Assembly (NCBI GenBank): GCA_014898425.1
Contig: RCSZ01000006.1
Location: forward strand, 806,001-870,000
Length of the DNA: 64,000 bases
Source: Botryotinia globosa
Taxonomy: Eukaryota > Ascomycota > Leotiomycetes > Helotiales > Sclerotiniaceae
Direction of reading: 5' to 3'
A program made the position numbers and the translations under genes. This document shows, in pieces, positions 1 through 12,382 of the stretch. The first letter of the stretch is position 1. The number at the start of each line of letters is the position of its first letter. Under the pieces are notes generated by a model that did not search any database, had not been told where the DNA came from, and saw only the letters and a list, made by a program, of their open reading frames with translations.

Positions 1-689
1 GCATGAAAAAGATTCTTACCGGGCGACCAGGGTAGGACATAGTCCGAAGGGATTCAACCAATGGTTTCAAAGTCCACATGCAGATGTACCTGAGGAGTGG
101 TTGCATTGCTGTGCTGACAGCAAGCCCCGGAGGCCCACGGGTAGGTGTAGATAATGTGTAGTCAGGTAAACATGTGAAGAATACATCGGATGAAAATTTT
201 GAAGAAAGAATGAACCGATCTGCTTCAGGGTCTGTTGGAAAAAGGTGGAATCTGAATGGGATCTCAACGCCCAATACAGAAGCACGGGCATTTAATCTGT
301 TTGATCTCCTCATTTGTTCCATCTCACGTCAGAGAATATATCATGACCACGAATCAGATGAGGATATACTGACAATGAATCTGAAGTTTTAAGTTTAGGA
401 TATACACAGCCACTTGGCTAACCATTTCAGTAGCTAGATAGCTACTAGATTTTGTATCAGCTTCAGCAGTACTATTGTTCAGATACAATACAGAAACTGT
501 GTTGCATGAACCGAAGCACCTAGGGACTATCCGTACGGTGTACACGGCGTAGAGGACGGTGGTTAGATGATGTTTATTTTGTCGGATGGCACATTCTGGG
601 CCCAGCGCTGGTGTCTGTGCTATGTTGCGATGAGGTGTGGTGTGATGTATGTCCTAAGCAGGAGAAGTATGAGAAATTCTCGTCCCTAT

Positions 690-757
690 TTTTCCTTCCT
701 TCTTCCTTCTTCTTTCTTCCTTCTTCCTTCTTCCTTCTTCTGCTTCTTCTCCTCTCC
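690..757. repeat. Polypyrimidine TTCC/TTC tract
   Basis: A run of irregular TTCC and TTC units on the plus strand, with almost no purines for about 65 bases. It makes spurious open frames on both strands (567-801). Confidence 0.85.
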
Positions 758-1370
758 GACCTCTTCCAAATGTGAACAAATAACGCCCTGATCTCCTCCA
801 AGCATCTATTTTAATGAACCCGCAGACGGGAGGAAGGTCTCTTCGCTAGATTGTCCGTGAAAGGAAGAAGGCATAGTAATTCCTATAAACACTCAACATT
901 GACTTGACATGCATCTAAATACCTAGCCAGGCACTAGGTACTGTCTGAATGAGAAAGATTCGAGATTGCCATATATGACGGTCATAAACAACGGATATCT
1001 CTTACCACATTGGGACAGATATTGAGATTTATTTGTTATACGCAGTAAATATAAGGTAAACGGGCTCGGAGAATTACCTTGGTGTGAAGTTGTGAACGGA
1101 GCAGAAAGGTCCACGGGTATGTAAGATGAAGATTAATTTCCCAATATAGTTTAGCGCTTGCTATATATAAAAAGCAGATGTCTATACTAAATATAAATTT
1201 GGGCGATTTTAATAATGTACGCACACATAAATACATATATTAGTATTAAATACCTACGAACCTTGTGTAGGTAGGTAATCCCAGCAAAACATGAAACGAG
1301 AGCTCAGCCACTAATTATGAGTTTTGACCAATTAAAATGAAATTAACGGTAAGATACATTTTTCCACTCA

Positions 1371-1411
1371 TTTCTTTTTCTTTTTCTTTTTCTTTTTCTT
1401 TTTCTTTTTCC
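1371..1411. repeat. (CTTTTT)n microsatellite
   Basis: About six to seven near-perfect copies of a six-base unit, five T then C. Likely length-variable between strains. Confidence 0.9.
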
Positions 1412-1691
1412 TTTGCCATCTCTCATCACTCTTCACTTCACTTATCTCATACCTCAGTCTAGCCACTCACACTCACACATCCATAATCCATGAATGCATA
1501 CCTACCTAGGTACAGTAGGTATATTCTCCGGAAGCGATTCCATTCAGACCTCAGGATTTGGTGACGACATGGTACCACTATGTGACGACGCACATTCTCT
1601 TTGACCTCAATGGCAATTACGAAGATGTACGATGTAGTGTACCGAATAAAAAGATCAATAAAGAGAATTGCCATGGACCCCAGCCACCTCC

Positions 1692-1755
1692 GATACGTAT
1701 ATATGTATACATGTACATATGTACATATGTATGTGTATGTGTTTGTATGTATGTA
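1692..1755. repeat. Alternating purine-pyrimidine TG/TA tract
   Basis: A degenerate stretch of TATG, TACA and TGTA units, including ACATATGTACATATGTATGT. The overlapping open frames on both strands (1459-1915) are rich in Tyr, Ile, Cys and Val only because of this repeat and are not genes. Confidence 0.8.
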
Positions 1756-4203
1756 ATGTACTATATTGTCTTCTACTTCCTGTATTGTACAGTATACAGA
1801 ACAAATGCTTTTCTCCGTACTCATCATTTGTGTTGACGATGGATGGATGTGTTGGCAAGCAACAACACAAACTATAACCTAGCAGAAGCACGAGCTGAAC
1901 ACAGCGAGAATACAATCTCCATCTGATTTGAGATAGGATTGGATATACACACGTCTTATGAACATAAGGTAGAAAAACATCCCATACCTACTTCCCGCAA
2001 GTCCCTTTTTGCCATGCAAATAACCCTTCTGCAGCTGTCATCTGTCGTTCCACAACATAGTCACGATGGCAAGACAACTTATTCATAGGTCAGCCTCATG
2101 TGCATTCTCCCCTTACAGCTCTTTATACGAAGGTACATTTTTGCTTCCGCGTGGCTGCAGGCATCGAACCAAAACTCCATCATCTATCCAACCCACTGTC
2201 ATCTAGCCTATCAGCACATTGGCAGAGTTTAGAAACGACTTGCTAAAACACTCGCACATACCACACCCGAATTTGGTGTAATTCCATCTTTTGTTGAACG
2301 ACGAACTATCCCCCTCAGCAACGAAAATTCCCGTATCGAAGTCTCGAAGGATCCCATCTATTTTGAGTCTCCTTTTCATCTGCACAAGCTTGCATCAAAT
2401 TTGAAAGGCCCTTCATAGCCATCACTCACTGCCATTCAATGTTTATCTTCATTAAACTATAGTAGTAAGAGACGGTGCACTCGGACTACCGAACTGCATC
2501 TGTCCGTGAGCTCACTGGTCAGACACCCAGTCAAATTGAAACGATTATAAGAATTTCCGAAATCGACCATTAGACTTCATATCAAACATGTCATTCTGGA
2601 AGTTAGCGAAGTTTGTTTGGTGGTTCTTGAATCTTGAATCATGCAAATTCAACAAATGTATCTTTTGACGGATTTATGGAAACATTGGCCAAGTCAACTC
2701 CGTTATTGCTTCTACTCCATATGTTCCACACTTTGATTTTTCGCATCAGCTTCTCAAAGTAGCTTGTGTGGAGAATTGGGGTCAATCGTGTGTTGTGTCA
2801 ATTGTGATTCACCATAAGCCGGGTGAAGAAGATCCAAGTGTTCAGATGATGATCCCCATCTAAAGCAAATCTCGAAACATGGCGGACCACACTGCCACAC
2901 GGCCGCTATGCATGGATCTAAAATTTCCCTACCGAGCACAAGGGCCAAGAATTCTTTGGGTTCACCCATAAACAGGAAAAACTCGACCAAGAGACCCCTG
3001 GACTACTATCGACAAGGCTCCGAAGATGGGACCCAGTTTAGCTAGCCTACCCAGTCAGCATGGATCAAGTGTATAACAAGAGTATAGAGTGTGGGGAATC
3101 TTAACATCAAACACTGGACAGAGTCCCGTTTTGCTAGTGAACTCAATGCACTCAATGCCACTCATGCAAGTTCACCACTTCTAGCCCTCGGATTGGATCT
3201 TCACTCCTCACTGACCTTGCTTCATCTCCAGCACCCAATGTCTTTACAGTATCACTTAGGGTTATGTATGTCGCCGCCAGTTGCCTCTTCTTCTGTTGTT
3301 TCTTCATCATTATCCGGTCGCGCATACCCGAAGTAGCCCTACTTCATTCTTAGTAGTGTCCATCATCTTTCTTGGCTTCGTCCTATCTTTTCTGTCCACT
3401 CATTTGCTCGACTTCGGAATCAAATTTGTTTGTCATTTTACCTCGACGTCAGTATATTCCGAACCTTGATATCCTCGATAAAGTCTCCTAGTATAAACAG
3501 TTCAACTTATAGATCAAAAGAGACAGGATCAGACACTTGGGAGATTTAAAAGTTGTCAAACTCTCGACTTGCCTGATATATCGAACCTCCAAACGAGCAG
3601 ATAGCTATCGTCCAAGCTGGAAAGCCTTAACGTTTCGACAAGACTTGAAGGCATAGAATTATCTCATTGTTTCCTCTGGACTTTAGGAGATCCCGCAAAT
3701 CAGTTCCATCAGGTTAGATGTTTGGATGATATCAACGATACACCAAAGCTTCATAATAGGTGTTTCGAACGTGTCCGATGAGGTCAATGCATTGTCGGAC
3801 GTCGATCCAAGAATTAGTTTAGCCTTGTCAATTCGCAAGAGCAATTTGGATCAGCACCACTGTTTTTACACAGTATCACTCTATCGAAGTCAATCTGGAC
3901 AAGGGATACTCCCTGTTGATCAAGTCCATTAGTTCAGTTGGAACTCTGAAACAACCTGCATCATTCAATATACTTTATTGCCAGATATCCTCCTCGACCT
4001 CCTTTTGAGTTGAGAGTCAACAATCAACCTTTATATCAAATCGACAAAGACCAATATTGATTATAAACCTTTTCGCAACTTTGCAAGGCATTGGAGAAAG
4101 GATTATTCACTGCCAGAAGGCCTATTGGAAAGGCAAAGAAACAATACCCTGCAGCGCGGAGGATCTATCAATTGAAAGTTCATATAACTTCATTCACTTC
4201 AAT

Positions 4204-6928
4204 ATGGACGTAACATCATTATTGAATTCGAATAGCGCTGCTGCTGAGCAGCAAAAGCGTCAAGGAGAGCGATTCGTATTACCATCAAGAAATCGAACAC
4301 CATGGGACGCAAATGGGTATTCACTACCCATCAATACATCAAATCATACGATTAATATCGGAGAGCTCGGTACAGGAAATGAGTTGAGTACGGTGAACAA
4401 CGGCAATCCGAGAATTCACTCCTATGATTCACACGGGACGGATTCGGAAAGGTCGAATCATAAATTCTCTGATAGCCGGAGCAGTTTATCTTCTTTCACA
4501 TCAACAACCAACTCAACAGCCACCTCTTCTTCGAACCATTCTCGATTATCTTCTTTCAGTACGATTAACAGTCATCCCATCAACTTTTCACACAAGTACT
4601 GCAATTCTGCAGTGGAAAACTCTAAAGATTTAAATTGTTCTTACTCTGTTACCTGCCAAAATAAAGTCGAATCGCATTCAGCCCCAACTTCTCCTCACAA
4701 CACAAGGAAAATTAGCATCATGGTATCTAGTCCAACAGAGAATCTAGATGCTCTAGCTGCTTTGGCGGAACAAGAATCATCTCGATCATCTCCTAAAAAC
4801 AATGATGCTCATTCTCAAATTGTCGTTGCTATTCTAGGAGCTTCAGACCTGATTGATTCTGCTAGAGAATCTGAGAGTCGACCTGGTTCACCAAGCGATG
4901 CTATGTTGATCAGACGCCCGGATTTGCCACGTTTAAACACAGATCCAGGTGATAACGGTTTCCAATCAGATCAGTAAGTTAATCCTTCAAACAAAAAAAA
5001 TTTGATCTGATAATTATTTCAATCCGATATTATTTTTACTGTCAACTTTTGTACTTGACTAATATGATTTCAGTAGTAACAATTTATATCGCAGCGCTCT
5101 TATCGAGCTTAACAATGGTGTTATGAATCCTACATTACACAAGAGAAATATCTCTGCTCCAATTTTGCGCCGACCAAGTCGTGCTCCAGCATCTGGTGTT
5201 GGTCCAATACCCGAGCTCACTCCACCTAACTCAACCCGGCTTGCAAACTTACCATCACCATTAGATGATGATGAAGATGCAGAAGGTGATCCAGTCACAC
5301 CGCCACCAGCAGATGGAACTGATGCAGACACTCCTCCGGAGTGTATGTATATCCCAAATTGCGACACGGGATCGCAACCTCGCAAAGCTATCTCGCATAT
5401 CTTCGGCCGCAATAAGATGTGCACTAGATTGATTCCACAATCTGTTTGGGTTCATTATTGTCGCAAGCATTACCAACGCTCTCGTTATCGTAATCCTAAA
5501 GAGTATGCCAAGTTGCAATGCGACTTGGTTCAACAACAGATCCGTCGCGTTTACGACTGGTCTGCACAAAACAAGCGTCGTGGAGAACCTGGTACTATCA
5601 AAGATTGGGGTATTGCTATCAGAAAGCGTGAGCAGAAGCGTTTGGATGAACTCAAAGGTTCTGGTCGAAAGAGACGATTCGATGACGAAGATGAGGGCGA
5701 TGATGATCAAGGTCAACGTCCACCAACTGCTGTCCCGGATTGGCTCCTCTCTGTCATTGGGTCCGGTTATACGACCGAGGAAATTCTCGAAATCTTCAAC
5801 CGCCTCCACCAAGAGGTTCTTGATGATCTTCTGCCATGTTTTCCAGACATTGAAATTTTGCCAAACATTACCGTTGACCAAGATGAGCCCAAGTCGCCAA
5901 AGGGATATGCTAAGCGCAAGGTCTCTTCCGCAGGTCATAAGCGTTCCCAATCTCTTGGTGTAAGTGCTATGAAGGCTCAAAATTACGGTACTCCTTCAGG
6001 ACAAGATCGCAGAATGAGTCAACCAGTCCAATTTCAAAGCCCAAGCAATGGAGGAGTCCCAGCATACAGCACTACCTTGAAGCGTCGTCGTCCTAATTCA
6101 AACGATGCTAACGCTCAAAATTTGCAATTCGCACCCGTTCCATCGACTTTTGAACGTCGCCGCTCATTCCAGCCCGCCTTCACTAATACAGGCTTTGATC
6201 GAATCGATGAAAATCATCAATCTACTGTTGTTGACAATGATTTTGAGTTTCCCAGAGGTCGTACACATGCTCGTGCTTCCTCTGTCTATCAATCACCATT
6301 GGCTGCACCTGTTGCTCGTCCATTGGGAATTCATCAAAACCAAGTCGAAACTCAAATCCACCATATGGAGAATGGCTTCAGTATGAATGGTGGAAGTATG
6401 GGCATGAACATGGGTATGCAAGGTATGCAAGGTATGCAAGGTATGCAAGGTATGCAAGGTCGTGTTCGTCCTTCACACCAACGTTCCCAATCTGATATGA
6501 TGGTTGGCCGAAATGCAATGCAACCAAACATGATGGTCCCAAACCTTATGTCTTCCCAAAATTTCAACAGCAACGTTGAGTTCTCTACTCCTCAATACCA
6601 ACAATCAGGTTTTGCCCAAATGAATGACCCCCGTCAACAAGCTATCCGACAAAGCACTTATAACATGCAACAACAGCAACAACAAAGTCGTCGTCAATTT
6701 GGTCAACAACAATTTGGCCAACAGCAACAATACCGTCAAGAATCTCCAGCTGGTAGCAGCGCTGCCAATAGCCCTATCGCAGGCTCAATTGGTCAAGGCG
6801 GTAACTTCTCTGCTCAGCAACGCTCCCAATCAACTGGCAGACGCGCCCAACAAAATCCTCAAATGCGAAGCAACCAGATGTATGAAGATGATACCCCCAG
6901 ACGTCGTAAATACCAACAAAGCGATTAA
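4204..6928 (+). CDS. Conserved fungal regulator-like protein (ORP1/UrdA-like)
   Basis: Two exons: 4204-4973 and 5074-6928, giving 874 aa. The intron has a GTAAGT donor and TTTCAG acceptor and splits a His codon; the frames join exactly. The open frame extends upstream to a TTG at 4057, but the first ATG is at 4204 (MDVTSLLNSNSAAAEQQ), which resembles the start of a conserved ascomycete family. The N-terminal half is Ser/Thr-rich and low complexity. The conserved core, roughly residues 330-430, reads CMYIPNCDTGSQPRKAISH, then a basic stretch with HYCRKHYQRSRYRN, several Cys/His, and KDWGIAIRKREQKRLDE. The C-terminal third is Gln/Met-rich, with a GMQ repeat and poly-Gln. I place it with ORP1/UrdA-like developmental regulators from memory, with moderate trust. 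A nuclear regulatory role is inference from composition. Confidence 0.85.
6413..6459 (+). repeat. Nine-base GGTATGCAA coding repeat
   Basis: Five consecutive copies of GGTATGCAA inside the preceding gene encode a Gly-Met-Gln tract. Copy number can change without shifting the frame. Confidence 0.9.
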
Positions 6929-9900
6929 GTCTTATAATCTATCTCACATTGATTTTCGATTTTGATACCTTTCGGTTTTGGGACGATTGTTTTCGGATGG
7001 GGGCGCATACAAATTGCTTTATGATACCCATCTACACATTTAAGTTTGCTACTTGCTCTATCTTCTCGGTCTTCTTTAATAATGGTTCTTTCTACATCGG
7101 ATCATCGCATTCATTCAAAAGTTTGCTTCGCCTTGCTTCTGCTTGATTTTGCATCATTTTCTTTGCAATGACAACGACAACTACAATCTGATACTTACGG
7201 TCTCTTCTTCACTACTCTCCTCGAAAGCCCAATCAGACGATGAACATCAGCCAACTCCTCAAATCACATTGGTACCACATTGGTTGTCACTCAAAGATAT
7301 TTTACAAACTTGCAAATTCGGAGGGGATGGTTCAGATTACATCTGATTTTTCGCGGAACATGAACACTTGCTTTATTTCATCTGGATTCACTTCGTCAAG
7401 AGTCAACATAAAACGTCTCAAGTGCTTTGATGATAGATATCTGGTGTTCCTCTATTATTTTCCTTTGTTTTCTTTTCCGGCTCTGGAGTGTAGAGTTCAG
7501 AAAAAGCTTTTCCTTTCTTTCTGCGTGGTTTATGGGAGGGTTAGATTGAGCGCATACATGGAATGAATGGATGAATGATGGGTATGGGCGTCAAAAATGC
7601 ATGGTGGAGTATGGATTGCTTGATGATCAAGAAATGGGGCACATCTGTTTAGTTCTCTTTCTTCGACTCTTAATTTGCTTTTCATGCATGGTATTTCAGC
7701 GGGTGGGATTTGGTTTATGATTCTTTTTGAGTGGTGGGAATAGCGGCATAACAGTACTTGTGACGAACAGAGGAGTGATAGCACAGCATAGGACATACGA
7801 ATAAAACCTCCATCAGGTATATGATGTGTAATTAATAGATAGGTAGATAGTGGAATTAAGAATTTTTGATTCGATTTTTTGGGCTGTTTGATTTAGTGAG
7901 TGATTTACATGAGAGTTTGTGATTATGAGGCGTGGACTCGTAAAATGTTGGATGGTTTGGAATGAATAACAGGGTAGTAACATACTGGATATCAACTTTG
8001 TAGACAATCCATAAAAACCGATTTCCATAGATGGGAATGGAGTTTCTGGGCTCACATCATCGGCTTCATTAGCAGTAGCTCGACTAATGCGGAAGAAAAT
8101 TCACGGCACATGAAACGGGACGATCGAAGTGGACATTTTCCGCCACAAAATTCGGCTTGGAAACTCAAAATCAAAATCAAAACTCGACGGGGGGCAAAGA
8201 TATGTTTTCTAGACTAGATACCGTAAATCGAATAGTTTGATGCAGGTCTAAACCCGCGGAAAGCTTCCTGCGCGGTGCTTAAGTATGTGTGCGGGGAAAT
8301 ATCTCCGGGGAGAAGGAGAGGATGGAGGATCTGATATCAAGACACCAAGGGATTACTATGTGTACCGGTGTGCCTACCTCTACGATATCAAAAACTTCTT
8401 TAGATCTAGGAAGTGATGAATAAATTCCGGAAATCAGAGGTCTAGATCAATCTTTGGGAATTCGGGTGGATTCATCCGCAATGTGTATATATTGGGCTGT
8501 ACTTTGCGAATGTCTATCGATTCTTGAATAGTTGCTCTTCACAGCATTAGAGTAATGCATCAATGTAGATCTAAACAAACTTGATCAAGAGACTAAAAGG
8601 AGGAGACAGGATTAGATGAGAAGATCAGAAGATAGATAGCTACCTAGCTTGACAATTCATTCGATCGGCTGATGTAGTGGGGGCGAAAAAGGAACGAGAA
8701 TGTAGGAGGGTATGTACATGAACACACATGCATCTGATAACGCTTTGTCACTGGCGACTGGATTCCGATTTAAGGGAGTTTACCAGACGCGGATTGGGGA
8801 TGGGAGATGGGGAATTGAGGACTGTAATGTAGCTGTATGCATACGTACGCAATGTGATATCCAATCCTAATCTAGACTATCCCTTGTGTGCTCAGAATAT
8901 GTAAGTCAATACTTCGCCTCTTCACATCTTCGCCTCGAAGATCTCTGCGAATCTGCCTCGTATAGCTTGCGTCCACGGGTAGCAGTGCAGAATGTAACTT
9001 ACAGTATACTTCACATGGTGGAAAGACTTGGCCCTTGAGCGACTTTCCTGCTACATAACACCCCGCTAGTTACCAGTATAAAACGCGATACTCCGAAGAT
9101 TGGCGTGTAAAGTTTGCTCGCTGATATGATATTTGATATTGATGATTTGTATATAGCGGTAGCCTTGTGATGGTTCGAGATGGTGAGAGGGGCTTGAATA
9201 TGCATACTGCGTGCATACTGCGTGCATATCTATGCAGATCTGGGGTTCGGTAGTAATTGCGAATCGAAGTACAGGTTGCTTTGTCGGAGTCCTTGGTTGT
9301 TGTCTCCATGATATGTGATGGATATATGGATAAATGGTTCAACGTTGTGAAGGAAGGAAGGAGTCTCTGCTGGGTACAAGACAAGCTTGGCCTAGTAAGG
9401 AAGCCGTTGAACCCGTCATTATTCTCCGACAATCATTCTCAGAGAATAGTAATACACAAACATCGTTCTGCCCTGATTTCATCCTTTTATCCATGATGTC
9501 TATCACTTCTCCCCCTCTCGAACCCCTCACTCTTTCATCCCTTCCATTCTCACCAGCCCCAATCTGGAACCCAGAGCAAGCAAGCCACAGTGGCTTGGTA
9601 AGCTACACGTGCATGTCACGTGTATTTATTACTACGCTCGGCGGCCAAAAGGAGCGGGGCCAACCAATCGAAAGAATCTCGTCTAAGATCTGAAAAACCA
9701 TGTTCATGTTTCAAAATACGTCGAACAATCCTGGTTGTTAATATATCTGACGGAAATTAGATTAACTTTTTTTCTGTAGAAATCCTAAGTATGATGGTTT
9801 GGATGAATGGAAAGGAAAGAAAAGGATTCATTTGGATGACATGAATTATCAATGGAAATATATGAGGGGGGTATATGTCGAGATATAAGAATGGGTGAAA

Positions 9901-10151
9901 GGGATACGGACAGGCGGTCCGCAGGCGTATGTTCTATGTGTTGAGGAGGAGAAGAATAGGAATTGAAGTTGGTGATTAATGGTTGGATGAGGTATCGACT
10001 ATACGTTTCCATGGAATGATGTCTGAAAATTGTTGAAGGGTTAGACATGAGAAGGGGGATTCAATAAAGCCACCTCCAAAGCGAAGCGATGACAGGTACC
10101 TATCTATCGCTAATCCTTCATCTACCCCTTCATATATACAACACACACTTA
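6929..10151. other. Intergenic region, no supported gene
   Basis: This 3.2-kb stretch carries the 3' end of the upstream gene and then unassigned DNA. No frame has gene-like features. A direct repeat of ACTGCGTGCATA lies at about 9205-9230. The segment at 7800-8060 is a run of short AT-rich frames with nothing recognisable. Confidence 0.6.
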
Positions 10152-10512
10152 CAGATAAACCTGGCTATAAGAGCTTAAAAATTTCGAGGCCTAAATGCCC
10201 GTATATAGGGGTTTCCCGTATATATAGTTTCAGCCTCAGCATTTAGCTTTGTTTTATACCTTCAGTCTCCTTATTTTTATTAAATTTATTATATGAATTT
10301 ATGAATTTATGAATTCATTATGTAATAGACTAAAGCTTGGGCTATTATTACTAATTTCATAAGGCCATTGGGAAAATTAGGATCACATACTTTTATATAA
10401 GGGTATGCCTATATAAATCAAATTTATTATATAAATTTTTTAAAGATCTAAAAATATACTCGTATAAAGAGGATGACTATATGACACGTGCTCGTATACC
10501 CAGGTTTATCTG
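10152..10512. mobile_element. MITE A, TA-flanked, 361 bp
   Basis: The left end (CAGATAAACCTGGCTATAAG) and the reverse complement of the right end (CAGATAAACCTGGGTATACG) match at 18 of 20 positions. The element is bounded on both sides by TA (10150-10151 and 10513-10514), as expected for a Tc1/mariner-type target duplication. It has no coding capacity and an AT-rich interior. Non-autonomous DNA transposon is the best reading; family assignment rests only on the TA flanks. Confidence 0.8.
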
Positions 10513-10535
10513 TACTCTTTTTTTAAAATAAAAAA

Positions 10536-10967
10536 AACGGTAAATTACTTTCACGCCACTAAAAGTCTAATAAATTACTCTCATGCCACTAAAATTGATA
10601 TCTTTTTACTTTCGTGCGACTTAGATTCTAATCAAAAAAAACTAGATTCTATAGTAGATTCTAATCTCATATATATAGATTCTATAGATTCTATAGTTTT
10701 ATTATAGAATTTATAATAGAAATATAGAATCTATAATAATATAATAGAATCTATAATAATATAATAAAATCTACAATCTATAATTATACTTGTTTATTGA
10801 ATATTATATTTAAAATTCTAGAATCTATATATCGACAAATAGAATCTATCATAGAATCTAACTACTTTTGATTGGAATCTAAATGACATAAAAGTAAAAA
10901 GATATTAATTTTAGTGGCATGAGAGTAATTTATTAAGGTTTTAATGGCATTAGAATAATTTACTGTT
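10536..10967. mobile_element. MITE B with ~100-bp terminal inverted repeats
   Basis: About 100 bases at the left end recur in reverse complement at the right end with scattered mismatches. The left end begins AACGGTAAATTACTTTCACG, the right end reversed begins AACAGTAAATTATTCTAATG. Each arm holds internally repeated TTACT(C/T)TCA(C/T)GCCACTAA-like units. The interior consists of (A)TAGATTCTATA-like repeats. There is no coding capacity and I could not define a target duplication. Confidence 0.8.
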
Positions 10968-10993
10968 TATAACATATCCAATATTTAACATTA

Positions 10994-11674
10994 TCGAGGC
11001 CTATAACGCGCATTTAATCAAACCCCCAAAAATAGATTTCTGTCTAAACTAAAAATGTATTTAGAATTTAGAGGTATATATATATTAAAATAAAACTTTC
11101 AATTCAATATACAACCTTAAAAAATTAATAAAATAGAATAAAAAGATACATTTTTATTAATTAGAATTCAAGAAATCGATTGATATAATTCTTTTGGAAA
11201 TAATATTCTAATTAATAAGATTTTTATTTTTATTTTTATTTTATAAATTGTTTAAAGGTTGTGTATTGAATTAAATAATTTCTTATATAAATTAAAGATT
11301 GATTAATAATTTAAATTTAAATTTAAAATAAATGAGATAAAGAATTCTTATTGAAATTCTTAGCTTATTATATAATAGTTTGTATATAAAAAGAAAATTA
11401 TTTAAAAAAGATTTTATATTAGAATTTGAATATTAATATACTTCTTTTTAAGAATCCTAAAATAGATTTTGAAATTATAATAATATTAATAATAATAAGA
11501 GTTTTTAATAATATAATATTAATAATAATAAAATTATAATTTATATTGTTCTATATAATACAATTTTTATTTCCAAGATTTCTATAGATACATTATACAA
11601 ATCATAGAATTTTTTTTGCTTTAGACAGAAATCTATTTTTAGGGTTTTGGCCAAATGCGCGTTATAGACCTCGG
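10994..11674. mobile_element. MITE C, TA-flanked, about 681 bp
   Basis: The left end reads TCGAGGCCTATAACGCGCAT and continues into AAAATAGATTTCTGTCTAAA. The right end in reverse complement reads CCGAGGTCTATAACGCGCAT and continues into the same block. The arms are about 60 bp. TA lies immediately outside both ends (10992-10993 and 11675-11676). The interior is more than 80% AT by eye and has no gene. Confidence 0.82.
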
Positions 11675-12382
11675 TAAACATCCAGCATCCGAATTCCGAG
11701 TTAGGATTCTAGATTCCCCGTTTCGTTTTTTTCAATCATCTATCCAATGCCAAGCAAGCACGATAAACGCATCATAAACATCCATAAGCAACAAACTCAC
11801 TTCATGACCCGAATCAGATGAACTCAACCCAATTATGTATTTTATATGAGACAATGATCATATCCGGACCGTCCTGCCATAAACATCCATCATCAAATCT
11901 TCATCTAATTTCTTCATGAATCTTCCGTTCTATGTATACCCCAATCATACATACCGTATGCATTGTTCATCTGACTTCATTCGGCGTTTACGCAGGAATT
12001 GCCTAGGTTTGGGCGGTTAACGATTCCAAATTTGATCATGGCACTTTAATTTGGGAAATTGGAGGTAATCTTACAAACAAAAGTTTCCGAATAACGGGTG
12101 CTTGATTTGTTTCGTAGTAACTACCTAGGTAGTACCTAGGTAGGCTTCACTCGAACCGCCTTGCGAGGAAAATGTATGATTCTCTATAATAACTTCGGAT
12201 TTCCTCTACAGTTTGATCTATCCTTTGAACGTTGTCCTGTGTGCTCTTCAGTTCATTTCACTCTTTTAAACTTTGCTTTCTACTTTTTACATTCTCTTTC
12301 TCTTTCTCAACCACATTCTTTTTTATATATCCAGTGGATATTCAACAAGGTACTTGAAGTATCTATATAACAGTCAAACACA
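11675..12382 (+). promoter_or_regulatory. Upstream region of the GH131 gene
   Basis: No gene in this stretch. It should contain the promoter and leader of the glucanase gene starting at 12383. A TATATAT sequence sits at about 12324, and a pyrimidine-rich segment (12260-12320) precedes the start. The tandem palindromes CTACCTAGGTAG and TACCTAGGTAGG lie at 12121-12144. I saw no GGCTAA motif here, unlike upstream of the GH7 gene. Confidence 0.4.

Larger units (their letters stand above)
1..4203. other. Intergenic region, no supported gene
   Basis: No open frame here has the length, splice logic or recognisable motifs of a real gene. The short frames mostly overlap low-complexity tracts or start at non-ATG codons. 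Two minus-strand frames (2203-2385 and 2754-2990) are faintly protein-like but match no family I recognise. The last several hundred bases should hold the promoter and leader of the gene starting at 4204. Low-complexity tracts and small inverted repeats inside this stretch are listed separately. Confidence 0.6.

Noticed and set aside
1459..1915. Overlapping frames of 69-122 codons on both strands
   Set aside because: They arise from a TG/TA repeat tract and have no motif.
4057..4203. N-terminal extension of the regulator-like gene
   Set aside because: The extension begins at TTG; the first ATG at 4204 gives the family-like start.
5261..5980. 239-codon minus-strand frame
   Set aside because: Antisense to the conserved core of the gene at 4204-6928, with no motif of its own.
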